DNA of 64,000 bases from Mesaphorura yosii (lineage: Eukaryota; Arthropoda; Collembola; Poduromorpha; Tullbergiidae), in NCBI GenBank assembly GCA_009869945.1, contig WIXG01000028.1:124001-188000 (forward strand), given 5' to 3'. Shown here in pieces: positions 1 through 12,941 of the stretch. Below the pieces are notes generated by a model that did not search any database, had not been told where the DNA came from, and worked only from the letters and a program-made list of their open reading frames with translations. Numbering within the stretch: position 1 is the first letter of the stretch; each line of letters opens with the position of its first letter. The translations under genes were made by a program, and so were the position numbers.

Positions 1-2425
1 CCAAAATGCCAGTGTGAGAATTTCTTCAAACTGACAGTCCACGTAGATAATTGCTGCACGTTCTTGTTTTTCCTATTTTATGTGTTTTGTTTCGGCTCGC
101 AGCGGAAAATGAGTTAATTGTAAGGGAATTTAATTACTTCATCAATTATTCTGAATTAATCATTAAGGGTTTGTGGGGCAGCACGAAGGTGCTGGCTTAC
201 AGTGTGCTTTGTGCATGGAGAAAAGGAAGGATTACCGTACTTTGGCTATTTTGTGAGCACTATTCAGGATTTAGGATTTATTAATATTGCAGCGTTTTGA
301 TTATTTCAAAATGAAATGGAGAATGGCAATGGGGTTATCGCGGGGCTGTGTTATGGCATCGTTTATTAGGCTCTTCGCATTGCTTTGCGTTACTTGGTTA
401 TTAGACTTTCTCCTGCTGTTCTCGTGCTCATTTCTCACCAACAAAGGCACTATTTGGTGTGTGTCGTGTACCATGTGTGCACACGAAGCTCGTAGTAATG
501 ATAATAGGAGCATTATAAATGAATTCATATTTATACTGCTCTCGCATAAGCTGAATGAGAGACACGGACACGGACTCCAAACACGGGCTCTACAGACAGC
601 GTCACTGCTTCTGCAAGGAAATGTGCTTTTCTCTGCCTGCCTGTGCGTTCTCCTTCTCACATTTCCAAACGACTCTCCCCGTGTCTGAGCGTTGGCACTG
701 CATCTTACAAGTGATATTATAATATTTCCATGTCTTTTTAGAAGTGAATCAATACATGTCCATCATAATAAACTCGACATTTTTCCATGCTTTCTCCTTG
801 ACTGTGTAACAACTGTCCCTGTCGTTCTGAGAGTGTGCAATCTTTAGCATAAGTATACGTACGAGACAGAAGCATGCATGGGAAATGCAAACTGTTTCCA
901 GTATAAAAAGTATAACAAAGTAATGACATTTCTCATGATTACAAGCCGGAGCAGCAAATGAAAATTAAAGGCAGGCATAAAAGCGTAGACTCATAAATAA
1001 ATAACTCTACTTGAGTTCCAGATCGATTTTCGCGAAGGAATTAAATTTATGTGTTTATTAGTGAATCGTTGTTGCACTGAGTGCGTGGAAGAAGAAGCGC
1101 ACGAGGGAGCCCATTTTGTTGCCTGGTTGATTGCCAACTGATTGTATCCACTCAGTGATAACAAGTTTAGATTTTACATACTCACTCATTTGTTGGACGA
1201 AGTTTATGCGGCTGCAGGGCGTCTGGATGTTTGCACCGCCAACTATCCCTAGTTTGTCCTAGCTTGCAATTTACCCAATTGTTGACGTGAAAAATGATGA
1301 GAATCGCACTTGGCGTTCCAGTTCCAGTCGTCCGTGGAACCGTCGTCCGCATGTGCCTTCAAGTATGAAGTAGGAGACGAAGAGGGAGAAGGCTATTAAA
1401 AATACATTAATAACGTTTTTATTTTGACAATGCAAATGTGTTTGTTATTATGCGAAGTAGTTATCGTCTTCAGAAGGTTCGCGCATTCCTCTCTTTCTTC
1501 TTCTGTCAGCGAGATAATCGATTTGATACGATACAATTGAAGAATACCTTCTCCGTTCTTCACCAGTCTTCGCACACGCACAATGCGCGGAGTGGAAAAC
1601 GAGAAAGCTGTTTGCGAGATGAAATGAAAGTGAAAAATCTTTCATGCATGAATTTTTTATTCAATAACTTTCTTTACCTCTTTCAATTCACATTTCGAAC
1701 GAGGCTCCTTTCTTTCTGTCAGAATTTCTTTCTGTTTCGTGAATTTTAGACGTATAATCGTAATTTAAGAGGGAGCGTGTAAGTAACAATGTCTGCCACT
1801 TGATAGACTCCCGTATGCCTTTGTGCTTCTCGCCAGTTCATCGACTCGCTCTGAATGACGCGTCATTTCTAAATTGTGTTATAACTGACTGCCGCTCTCC
1901 ATTGAATGTGCACGAGAGAGGAAAAACTAATTAAAATTTTATCAAGCCTAATAAGTGTGCTTTGCTCGCAGTTTCGCCCCTTAAACAAATTGAGTGAATA
2001 CAGCGGAAGAATACTCTCAATAACTGCCAACATGAAATCAGCAAGACTTGCTCGCTGCTCGCTTCGTTCACAAGTACACGTGAATGCTGAGTCTAAATGC
2101 TGGGAAATCGAGCGGCCGTAACGTTGAATTTTTACATATTAATAAAAAGAATTGACGTGAAGTGAACAATACACGAGAGTTTCTGAGGTGAGGGGAAAGA
2201 GGAATAAGCGCGAAAGAAACGAAGTGAGCAGGAAGCACGAGCTTCTGAACCGGAAGGAAAGCGTGAATGCTAATTCAACTGTTGAATGCAGCCATTAATT
2301 CGAGCTCTGTGAAATGAAACTTTGAAAAGACTTTCCACGATTCGTCTTCCCGACTTCTGAATGTCTGACGCCCGAAGATTAATGCGACTTGATTAATAAT
2401 CTCGTTCTTCTTTCTTTTGTTGCAG
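1..2425. other. Non-coding region upstream of brat coding start
   Basis: I see no convincing protein-coding exon here on either strand; the open frames are short, low in complexity and unlike known proteins. The stretch ends at a good splice acceptor (pyrimidine-rich tract, then TTGCAG ending at 2425) directly before the first recognised brat exon. Much of it is therefore probably promoter, 5' untranslated exon or first-intron DNA of brat. The upstream exon itself could not be placed. Confidence 0.5.
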
Positions 2426-2480
2426 ATCTGACACGGACGGCGATGAAACAGTGACTTCGAGGTTTATGAAGTGGCAAAAT

Positions 2481-5400
2481 ATGAGTTCTCCAACGCCCTC
2501 AGTGGACTCGCTATCGGGGGCACCAACGCTGGGGTCATTCGTGGACCAAGGAGATTTGGGCATTGGCCTGGAATTGCCGAACGGCTGTACTGGGTCCAGT
2601 TCAAGCTCCAGCACGTGCAGCTCCATCATTTTTCCGCATCTGTGTATTTCGAACGGAGTTCTCAGCAATGGCTACGGCAACTCGATGCACTCAAACGGAT
2701 CTGAACTCAACGGTGTGGGCTCACCACCACGCAATGCAGTCAACTTCAAGTGCGGACTTTGCCATGAAATCTTCATTCGGCCGAAAGTCCTGCCTTGCCT
2801 GCACAGTTTTTGTCAGGATTGTCTCGAGAAGACTCAGGAAGTCGGAGATCGCCTAACCTGTCCGACTTGTAGACAAGAGTGTCCACTCAACGCACAAGTA
2901 AGTCCGTGGCTCTGCTGGCGTTGCTAGGATGATGAGTGCGGAGATGAGCCAGGTTTTAGTTATTAATTTATATCAGGACGTGCCTTAAGTGGTTCGGATT
3001 TGCTGCAGACGGATTACATGAGTAATAAATTTTAATGAAGCAGTTGCGTATTCCAGCTAACTGAATTTCGTCACGGCTCTACACAAGTCTCCCATTTTTT
3101 CCAGAGTTCGTGTTTCAAGAAAAAGAGAAAGTTGATTGTGACAAGGAATTACTTTTTTCTTTGGCAAAGTTGTTTGTCGGAAATGAAAAATGTTTCCTAA
3201 TGAGTCGAGTATTTCGTAGTCCTTTATTGAGTTATTTTTCTACTTCAGGGATTTGTAATTTATACATTCGTATTCAAGTGATCGAGCACGATGATTTGAG
3301 TCGAAACTGCGCAGTTTGAGTTTCTTGATGAATTATACGAGTAATATGCAAAATGACAGAAACAAAGACTGCAGTGAAATAACATGAGATGTCAAATATT
3401 ATGAAGTTCAAATGTTCATTTCACATTCATTCGCCTTCAGTCTAACTCAAAGCCCTGGACGACTCAAGAACCGAAAACTCGCAGTCTGAAATATAAATAA
3501 TAATGCTCGACTAACATGTAGAGAGCACAAGTGCCATTACTGGGACGAGAGTTCGCTGAAATGCTTCGCTCAAATGGCTTGCGTTTCCTCCGCTTTCTAT
3601 TAGCAGCCGACGTAACTTCAGAGCGCGGATTATTTTTTGAGTTCTCGTCATTTGCGTTTCGTGTACTTTGTCAAGACGAGCTGTTGAGTGCGTTACAAAG
3701 CGCGTGCATTAGTACTGCAGAACGTAGAACAAATAGAACTAGAAATGTCTCGATGCGAATTTTAATTTGGAGTTTAATTTGAACTTATGTATGAATGATT
3801 TTTGTACTTGTCCATTGTTCTTGTGTTTTGTTTGGTTAATTGACTGCACTGTGATGCTTTGTAGGGCGTTGGTGGATTGTTGGCTGATTTCGCAGTGTCC
3901 AACTTGATTGAAGTGTCGCAGGGTAGCAACGGAGACTGTAGTAGCAAAAGTTGCACAGGATGCAAATCGAAAGAAACCTCCGCTGTTGCTAGATGCTACG
4001 ATTGTTCCAATTACTTGTGCGAGTTGTGTGCGTACGCTCATCAGTTCATGCACTGCTTTGAGGGTCATCGTGTAATTAACATCATGTCTGAGGTATAACT
4101 TAATTATCATTACTCGCTTCCCCATTATCACGCTTGTTATGGGCTCAATGTAGCCAATTTCATTTCGCCTTTATTAACTCGTCCGCGGCAACTGAGCCGT
4201 GATGCTTTTATGGTTGCACTAATTTTTTACAGCGTTGCTCTTGCCAATGCCTTTTGTGTCTAGTTTTCCGGTTTATTGACTTCGTCCTCTCCGCTTGGTA
4301 GAATTTATAATGATGATTCGTCTGGAGTGGGCTTCTCTTTCAGCCCCTCATCCGCTCCTTTCCATGACGCATGAGCTGGGCAGGGTGAAAGTTGCGGGCA
4401 GTGAAATCGGCTCTTTCGCTTATTATATTTCGCAACCTTCGCCGCTTCTTTTCTTCGCGCTTTGTCCATAAACTATTTTATGCCTAAATTGCATTATTTA
4501 GAACTTCTTTCTCGCTGTGCAAGCTCACTGGCCCAATTCTTCCTCTGATTATGATACTCGCTCCATCAGCCGCTGTTCTTTCTCATGGACTCTCTTTTGT
4601 ACTTATTTTCTAAATTAAAAATATTGATATATTGATTAACGTTCGCAAATATTTTTCCCCAAGAACGGCAAGGACGTTGGATTGCTGACATCTGGATATG
4701 AGAAGCAGGTTGCATGCAGTCACCACAAAGGCGAGCTGCTTCAGTACTTCTGCAAGACGTGTGTGGTTCCGGCCTGCGCGGAGTGTGTCGCCACGGAGCA
4801 CCCGAAATCACATCATGACGTTGAAGTGCTGGCTGACTGCGAATCAAAATATGTGAAGCATCTTTCGCAGTACATTCACGAAGTAAGTCAACACGATGTA
4901 ATATGTTTTCACGGAGAAGGAGAGTCGAGATTAACTCGGCTTGAGCGCCGTAATTCCCAATTCTTTGTTTTCCTGGACGGCAAAGCTGTTGCAGGAAGGA
5001 CGGGCCTGGCGTGCAATGTAATGTGATAAGAGTCGAGTTGAAAGAGGCGAATTGAGTTGTGTGTTAAAGAAGCACCGCGCACCGACCGAGTTTACAACTT
5101 TCTTCTTTGTATGTCTGTCTGCACAGTTTCGGATGAAATCCATGGATTTACACGATGTTCTGAAGTCTTTTGAAACCGCCTCGACCAAACTTCACTCACA
5201 GTACGTGAAGGCGCAGAACGAGGTACGTTGAGACTCTTCTAAATATTGCACGACAAACTGATTGCTTTGGATGCTGCCCGGCAGCGTCAGCGAGAAGTTG
5301 CTCGCAGTCTATCACGAAGGCTTTCTTCGCGTCTAGAAGACGCTTGCACTTTTCGCATACAATGCACCACGCTTCCTGATGCACACCCTCACTCCACAGA

Positions 5401-8397
5401 AATGAAGTGAACACGATTTCTCTCTCTCGTCTTACTTCGTCTAATATGTCACCGGGCTCTTACTGATAGCTCAGCAAATAAAGCGTGCTTAAACTTTCAC
5501 CAAACCAACGTTAATTCTGTTAGAGGGGAAAAGTTTCTGGATGTGTGTCATTTCTTTCTGGAATCCTAATTGCTTTTCTACTCTACCATAATATTTTTTA
5601 GCCATTTCTGAGGGCACTGCGTGGCACCATCTTTTTAGCCCGTTGACTCTCTAACTGAAAGCAATTATTTACGACCTTGAAGGTGACCGAGGCGTTTTCA
5701 TTCTACCGGACGCTGCTGGACGAACGCAAGATTGAGTTGAACAAGGAGCTAGAGAATCTCTACAGCACTCGTCAAGTGACTCTCTCCGTGGTGAGTCAAC
5801 GAGTCAAAGAGACCCTCGATCGCATGTATCAGACTGTCGAGTTTGGCGATCGACTCTTGCGCAACGCCTCGTCACCGCAAATATTGCTGTTTAAGAAGTT
5901 GTTGGAATCGCGACTGCAGACCCTGATGGCAACTATTCCTGAGCCCACTATAGCCATGGCAGCAGCTGCTGCTGGTGATCTCGAATTTGTTGCAAATTAC
6001 TCTGCCATGCAGGTATGCTTTCCAAAATAAGCGATAATTGTGACCAAATAGCCCTCTGAGTCTCATGCGCTTGTGTTTTGGTCACAGACTGCTGTGCGTA
6101 ACACGTTAGGTTACATTCGCTCTGGAGTCACAAATGGAGTTGAGTCTGTGACTCCGGGTAAGATGCCACCTGCTCCGATCGCACGTCCAACGCCAGGACA
6201 GGTGAATGGCTATCACAACGGTGGCCAGAACGGGCTGAACAACAGCCACGTGTCCATGTCCTCAAACCACACAAACGGGAGTGGATCGAACGGGAATGGC
6301 GGGATGGACTCTTCAATGCTTTCAAAACGACTGACCACTAATGCGACTCCGTCGTCTTACAACCAATTGGATCTTGGCGGACTATCAACCTACGAAAAGT
6401 GGTCCAATGCTGCTGACGCGTCATTCCAGAATTGTAAGTGTCCAACTCTCCTGCAGTGTGAACGCTTAAGTAGGAAACTGTTGCGCGACTTGACTTCTAG
6501 TCAATGCGATAATCTTCTTAGCAGGCCACAAAGAATTCTCAGCGAACAGTGTCAATGATTTCCTGAACTCGAGCTCTGCGCTCCACAACAATGATACTCT
6601 GATGGATCTGACCTCCAAACTCATCGCGCCTCTCGTGTTCCCGAAAACTCCTTCCATCAAGAGACAGAAGATGATCTATCACTGCAAGTTTGGAGAGTTT
6701 GGAACTGCTGAGGCCCAGTTCACGGAACCATCCGGAGTCGCTGTGAACGCAACTAACGAGATTATAGTTGCCGACACTAATAATCATCGCATCCAAATCT
6801 TCGACCGTGAAGGGCGCTTCAAGTTCCAGTTTGGTGAATGCGGGAAGCGAGATGGTAAGTCGCTTCGCCAAAGACACGACGGCGTCTGTGGGTTGCGAAC
6901 GACTTTTGTCTGCAACCGCATGACTAATTCGATTTGCAGGACAACTCTTGTACCCAAACCGCGTCGCAGTCGTGAAGCCGAGTGGAGACATTGTTGTTAC
7001 TGAACGATCTCCTACGCATCAGATTCAGATTTATAATCAGTACGGACAGTTTGTCAGAAAGTTTGGAGCCAACATCCTCCAGCATCCACGTGGAGTCACC
7101 GTCGACAACAAAGGCCGCATCATTGTCGTTGAGTGCAAGGTGAGAGCGACGACTCGAGCAGTTTCCGGCAACCGACTTGCCAATTACACTTACACCATCA
7201 GCCGTGGTCGTCATTCTCATGCGTAAATTTTCGTGTTCAGGTTATGCGTGTCATCATATTCGATCAAATGGGGGCCGTACTGCACAAATTTGGTTGTTCA
7301 AAGCACTTGGAGTTTCCGAATGGAGTGGTCGTGAACGACCGACAGGAGATTTTTATTTCGGACAACCGAGCTCACTGTGTCAAAGTATTCAGTTATGAGG
7401 GAACATTCCTAAGACAGATTGGCGGCGAAGGACTTACGAACTACCCGATTGGAGTCGGAATTAACTCGAATGGAGAAATTTTAGTTGCGGACAACCACAA
7501 CAACTTCAATTTGACCATTTTCACTCAGGTGAGCTCCCAATTCTATTGTGCGAGTATTGATTGCATGGACAAACGCTTCGTATCGTGCCCAGTGGTCTCT
7601 CGTTGCCATCTCATATTCCTCGGATGCATTATTTCGTGTGAAAAGAGAGACATTTATCACTGTCTGCAACCAGGTTGATAATCCTACCTGCGAGCACGTA
7701 CCAACGTGTTTGAGACTGGCAGCGTGTCACTCGCAAGCTGCTCGCTACTCAGGTGAATGAGAATTTCTCCGGATCGGTCAGATGACAGTGAGAAAGTCAG
7801 ACACGTCTCTTAAGCGCTGCATAACAAAAGCTGCACTCAAGACGGAGTGAAGCAGCTCTCCGATGCCCCTCGTGTGCAAAGAGTTGCAAAGAGCAGATAT
7901 GATACTCATTTGGCCCTGAGCTAAGTTGACACGGATCGATTAGATCATAACGATTTCCAGGGCGAGTTTTCTTGTTAGACGTCCGTCCGATTGCATTAGG
8001 AGAGGTCCAATGGGACGGCGTCGGCCAGTGATAGAGTGCAGCATTCCGAGAAGCGATTTGTCAAGCACCCTGCCTGATCAGGGAGGCCATTACGTGTTCT
8101 TGGAATGCGAAGTCGCACGCACTTCAGTGCAGTACCGAAACGACTTGTGAGAGTGGGTAACGTGATTATCCGGTTCCTTGAACGTGCATGCAAATACCTC
8201 GCAATATTGAGCCAATTTCTGAGTCCCGTTCTTCTCGCCTGCAGGAAGGACAGCTGGTGTCAGCGTTGGAGTCAAAAGTGAAACATGCTCAGTGCTTCGA
8301 TGTGGCTTTAATGGATGATGGTTCAGTCGTTTTGGCCTCAAAGGATTACCGTCTGTATATTTACCGCTACATCCAAGTTCCGCCGATGGGACTGTGA
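2481..8397 (+). CDS. brat: Brat / TRIM-NHL translational repressor with RING finger (10 coding exons)
   Basis: Coding exons: 2481-2897, 3865-4092, 4664-4882, 5127-5222, 5683-6012, 6088-6433, 6522-6854, 6940-7139, 7241-7528, 8245-8397. All introns are GT-AG and phases agree, giving about 869 aa. Order of domains: Ser/Asn-rich N-terminus; a complete RING at about 91-130 (CGLC, CLHSFC, CPTC, all eight zinc ligands); B-box 1 at about 169-207; B-box 2 at about 233-272; a coiled-coil B-box C-terminal region to about 430; a Gly/Asn/Ser-rich linker; and a six-bladed NHL propeller from about 596 to the end. The NHL part is nearly identical to fly Brat as I remember it, including the YIYRYIQVPPMGL end. 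Brat-family proteins bind mRNA through the NHL domain, repress translation with Pumilio/Nanos, and limit growth and neuroblast self-renewal (family knowledge). The start at 2481 is chosen because MSSPTPSVDS matches the fly N-terminus and has A at -3. An in-frame ATG at 2466 also exists, and the frame stays open to the acceptor at 2425, so an upstream coding exon is possible. Confidence 0.95.
6519..6524 (+). other. brat: Tandem NAGNAG splice acceptor in brat
   Basis: The acceptor before coding exon 7 reads TAGCAG, giving two adjacent AGs. Use of the first (exon from 6522) yields Asn-Ser-Gly-His; use of the second (exon from 6525) yields Asn-Cys-His, one residue shorter. Both keep frame. Both outcomes lie in the linker before the NHL propeller. 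Confidence 0.6.
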
Positions 8398-9004
8398 GAT
8401 CTGCGCCGCGCTGAGCACCGAGGATCAAGTCAACTGAGGCAAGCCTAAAGAAATGCTTTTATTCGTTTTAACATCGCACCGAGAATACTATATCAACTAA
8501 GATGATTATTATGTAGTTATTACTATTAACGATGATTATACTATGATGGTTATTGAAGAAATGTTTTATTAATATACGTTGAGAATATTATATTGTCATT
8601 ATTATTTTGATGATGTAAAAATCTCTAATGAAAGAAAACTAAATAGACTTGCTGTTGAAATAATAATCATGTTACGTTTTATATTTATGCAATTTTAAGT
8701 CAACTTTTAAACTGATTTTGTCAAAGTAATCTTGTGATTGTGATCAAGTTATTATTATTCCCTCGTGTATTATTTTTATTATGAAGAATGAATGATTACG
8801 AGAAGGGATGAGCAAATCAGAACGAGAAACGATCAATACAACAAATCAATGTGGTTTTATGATGATTATCGATGATGATGGAAGTGCAGTATTTTGAAAC
8901 ATAATGATAAAACTCTCTTGTTTCGCTTTAGTCGGGAATATTGATTACGATACGATATATTTTATTTCTTCTTTGCAAACTATAATAAAATTCAAATGAA
9001 TAAA
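8398..9004 (+). terminator. brat: brat 3' untranslated region and polyadenylation signals
   Basis: After the TGA at 8395-8397 the sequence becomes strongly AT-rich, with many ATTATTATT-type runs between about 8460 and 8790. AATAAA hexamers lie at 8984-8989 and 8999-9004, the first good signals in this orientation. The 3' UTR is thus roughly 600 nt. The AU-rich composition is typical of post-transcriptionally controlled messages, but I see no specific named site that I would assert. Confidence 0.6.
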
Positions 9005-9053
9005 CATTTTAAATTAAATGAATTCGTCGAGGTCCCAAGGCTGGTTTAATTTC

Positions 9054-9059
9054 TTTATT
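9054..9059 (-). terminator. ETFDH: ETFDH polyadenylation signal
   Basis: TTTATT on the + strand reads AATAAA on the - strand, about 240 nt past the ETFDH stop codon. It faces the brat signal at 8999-9004 from about 50 bp away, so the two transcripts end nearly tail to tail. Confidence 0.5.
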
Positions 9060-9297
9060 CATGCGATTCCTCAAACACAACACAACTCAATGAACTCAAC
9101 ACGCTTCACGCGAAAAATATCTTAAAATATACTCTCTTTGCGCCAAAATGTATGTCTCGGACAATAATAAATACGATCGAACAAAAGATTATTACAGCAA
9201 CTAACTTAGCTTCAATCTGTTTGGCTTGGCTCGGCCTGGCCTACCAACATTTGGATGGGACGGCTGATACTGCCTTCTAGAGCAGCCCAGAAGGCAA

Positions 9298-12200
9298 TTA
9301 CATGCCGTTGTAAGCAGGACCACCGCCGCCTTCTGGAGTCACCCAATTTATGTTCTGCTTTACATCTTTGATATCACATGTTTTACAATGAATACAGTTC
9401 TGAGCATTAATCTGCAGCCGCTCACCATCGCCAGATTCTAGTGGGACAAATTCGTAGACTCCTGCACAGGAAATAGAAAGTAAATGCAATTAAACACTTC
9501 ATAAGTTCCAATGCAATACATGCATGTCATCGGAGCAGAGAAACTGTTTCCATCATATTCGCAGCCTGAGAGCTAAACTACTTCTTGGCACATTCGCTCA
9601 CCTGCAGGACAGAACCGACTTTCGGGCCCGCCGTATTCTTTGAGATTGACTTTGACAGGAATTGTGTCGTCTTTGAGTGTCAGATGAGGAGGCTGATCGC
9701 CCTCGTGGTTCGTACCAGTGAGTGCGACGGAAGAGAGCAAATCAAAGGTCAGCTCGCCATCAGGCTTCGGGTACTCAATTGGGTGCGCAGCTTCTAGCTT
9801 CTTGAGGCTTGTGTTGTCTGCTCCATGATGACTCAGTGTCCAGGGCTCGATACCTCGAAGAACTCCGTAAAAGAGGCCTGTATACATAAGGCCACCGTAC
9901 AAACCAAGTTTCGAGTTGAACGACGGGCGCACGTTTCGAACTGCGTACATTTCTTTCCAAACCCAACTCTGCTTCAGCTTTTCTGGATACAAGACGGGCT
10001 CAACTCCTGGAAAAAGAGATTTAGCTTCAGGAAATCGATAATCTGCATACTAAATGTGTTATTAAAACTTTAGGGAGAGAAGATAATATTTCAGCGTCTG
10101 ACGCCATACACGCGCAACAAAAGATGTCAAAAGGAATTACTGCAATTAAATTATTAACTCGGTGCAAACTAAAGTTTTACAATTCACTCACGTTTACGTG
10201 ACGATGTGGTAAGCTCATCAAAGACACTTTCTGCAGCCAGCATTCCAGACTTCATGGCGTTGTGAGTTCCTTTAATTTTAGGCACGTTGAGGAAGCCAGC
10301 AGTGCACCCGACCAGGCATCCACCTGGAAACGTGAGCTTGGGAATGGCCTGGAACCCGCCTTCGTTAAGCGCTCTGGCTCCGTAGCCGATTCTGTGAGAG
10401 GAAAAGCAACTTGTACTCCAGCAGCACTCTATTACATTATTATGTCTTCGTTTTTGTTCCCTCGCTTTCATTTTTCACCTTTTGCTGCAACTGCGATCAA
10501 AACTTTCACTCACATAAGATTACTAAGCTCAAAAGTTTTTTATTTGTCAGCTGAAGAATTCCGAGTCTTATCTTATTCACCCTGCTCTCAGAGTGCAGAC
10601 AAATAACCCAGAGACTGGGATACAGTGTCCTGGCTTTCATTCCTTTGACTTTTCCAATTCATTTAGTTGCGAATACTTTTTTATTACATACTTTCTGCAC
10701 GCCAATGGAGAGAAATAAATTCCACTCACCTTTTGCCACCTTTGAGCACAGCCTTAAATTTGGGATGAGTTTTTAAACGCTGAAACTCGCGGAACGGATT
10801 CAGGTATGGATTTTGATAATCCAAGCCCACAACGAATCCAATAGCCACCAGCGGCGTCTCGTCCTTCACGTGGTATAGAAACGAGCCACCGTAAGTATTT
10901 TTGTCCAAAGGCCACCCGAGAGTGTGCTCGACTAGACCTGGTGCATGTTGATCGCTGGGAATTTCCCACAGCTCTTTCAATCCAATTCCGAATGTCTGAG
11001 GTTGGACATTTGCACGGAGAGAGAATTTATCACTAACCATCTTCGTCAAATGCCCACGACATCCTTCAGCGAATATTGTGGCTCGTGTATGGAATTCCAT
11101 TCCCCTTTCAAAACTTCCCTATTGCAAATGTTACATACAGGAATAATCTACTCTTGTTATTATTGCATGCTACAAATAAATGTGCGCCGTTCCCAGTCGC
11201 GAACCGCGTGGCCCAGTTTTGCAAATCTTCTTTCCCACCACAAAGCCTACCCTCAACGCAAGATATTTGTAAGCCAAGTTACACAGTTTCCGAACAAATG
11301 AACATGACATGCAGCTACTTAATAAATGCCAGCCTGGTTTTCTCATTTCACTCCGACTAATCCATTTCTGGATATTCATGACGTATCAAAGACTATTTAC
11401 TCATTCTCTCTTCTCTTTCCTCCAACGGAAAAAAAACCTACAGCTCAACGTATAAATGGAAGCAAGTTTCTATGCATGTTGTCTATTTGGCTATGGCTAT
11501 GCGCACTCCGAAGCGACTTTCCTCACTTTTGCGCAACACGCCGTTGTTCCCATTGTTTCAAAATTAATTTACAGATTTGGAGTGCAAACTACAAACACTT
11601 GCGATTTCTCGGCTTACTTTTCCCAAATAGACTTTCCGTTACCGTTACTTTCTTTCGTAAGATGCGCGAAAGTGAACAGAGAAAGCATTTACGAGAACGT
11701 AATCGTTCTCAAGTTGTTTCACGAGCCGTTGGAGTGACATTGTGTACATCCATTCTATGCTAGAATGGTACTCTTGAGTTCTACAGCTACTGCAGTACGA
11801 AGTGAATTAAATGAGCACGGAATGTGTTTGTATACCTTTGGGGATCCATCCTTATGAATTCCAACATCATTCGTAGCAACTCCTTTGACACTTCCATCCG
11901 AGTCGTACAGGATCTCAGCTGCTGCGTAGCCCGGGTACAGTTCGACTCCCAGAGCTTCGGCTTGCTCTCCCAACCATCGAACAACATGGCCAAGTCGGAC
12001 AATGTAATTTCCATGATTATGTAGCGGGAATCCAGGTGGCAGCCAAATTGGGATGGAAGAACTCTCCGTTAAATACGTCATTTTGTCCTTTGTAACCGGT
12101 GTGTTCAAAGGTGCGCCCTTCTCTTTCCAATCTGGTATCAACTCGTCCAGCGCAATCGGTTGGATCACGGCACCAGACAAAATGTGACCTCCAATTTCGG

Positions 12201-12941
12201 CAGCCTTTTCCAGAACACATACACGTATTTCTTGCCCCTTCTGGGCAGCCAGTTGCTTCAGACGAATGGCAGCTGAAAGTCCTGATGGCCCACCACCAAT
12301 GATGACCACGTCAGCCTCATCTGAAACACGTTCCATATTGACATCTGGAACACAGGACAAATAGAGTATCGATTAGATCAGATTGCAGATTGAAACATGC
12401 CACAATGTAGATTAACACATTTTACATTCTAGTTTAAGTATTTATCGTACTTATTATTGGATATTTACCTTTCCATCGCGGATCCTTCTCGCGTGGATGG
12501 ATGGTGTAGTGCGTGGTGATTTGAGGAACCTTCTCATTTTGTTTCGAGTACGATCGTAATTGATTGACAGAAAAAAATGCACTCGGCCCTTCAACAAACG
12601 AAAGATACGAAATTAAACAAAATAGATTGTATGACGATGATGGGCTTTGGATTCTTGACCTCCGACCACATAATGATCGAATCGACCTACATAATTGATT
12701 ACTTTTCCAACGGAACTCACCGATGCTCTCGAACTTATCAGCAATCCGGTCCTGGTTTTGGTGCCGCAGATGACCTGGACAAGGACTACGAGTCGAAGCC
12801 GCAACTATCCTGTAGAAATTACAGCCAAAATATTAGCAGACCGTTTGAATTTCAGCACTACGAGTTAGTCGGTTCTTCGAAATGAGGTTAAATATTGACT
12901 TACGTTCTTGTGCGTTTAAAAATGGAGTTTGTCAGTAACAT
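9298..12941 (-). CDS. ETFDH: Electron transfer flavoprotein:ubiquinone oxidoreductase, mitochondrial (8 exons)
   Basis: Exons in order of translation: 12904-12941, 12721-12809, 12469-12588, 11836-12344, 10730-11118, 10192-10391, 9602-10006, 9298-9461. Junction phases all fit, total 1,914 nt and 637 aa (human protein 617 aa). The first ~60 residues are basic and hydroxylated ([13 protein letters not shown]...), as expected of a mitochondrial presequence. The FAD-binding dinucleotide motif GGGPSG is at about 99-104. The 4Fe-4S ligands are Cys581 (FCPAG), Cys606, Cys609 and Cys612 (CIHCKTC), each exactly 20 residues beyond the human positions I recall. The protein ends in the family's invariant [17 protein letters not shown] sits on the inner mitochondrial membrane and passes electrons from ETF, fed by fatty-acid and amino-acid dehydrogenases, to ubiquinone. 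It is a housekeeping gene, convergent with brat and lying downstream of neurotactin on the same strand. The 38-nt first exon is the least certain part but splices cleanly in frame. Confidence 0.97.

Noticed and set aside
301..688. Overlapping open frames on both strands near the left edge.
   Set aside because: No homology, no splice context and composition typical of non-coding DNA.
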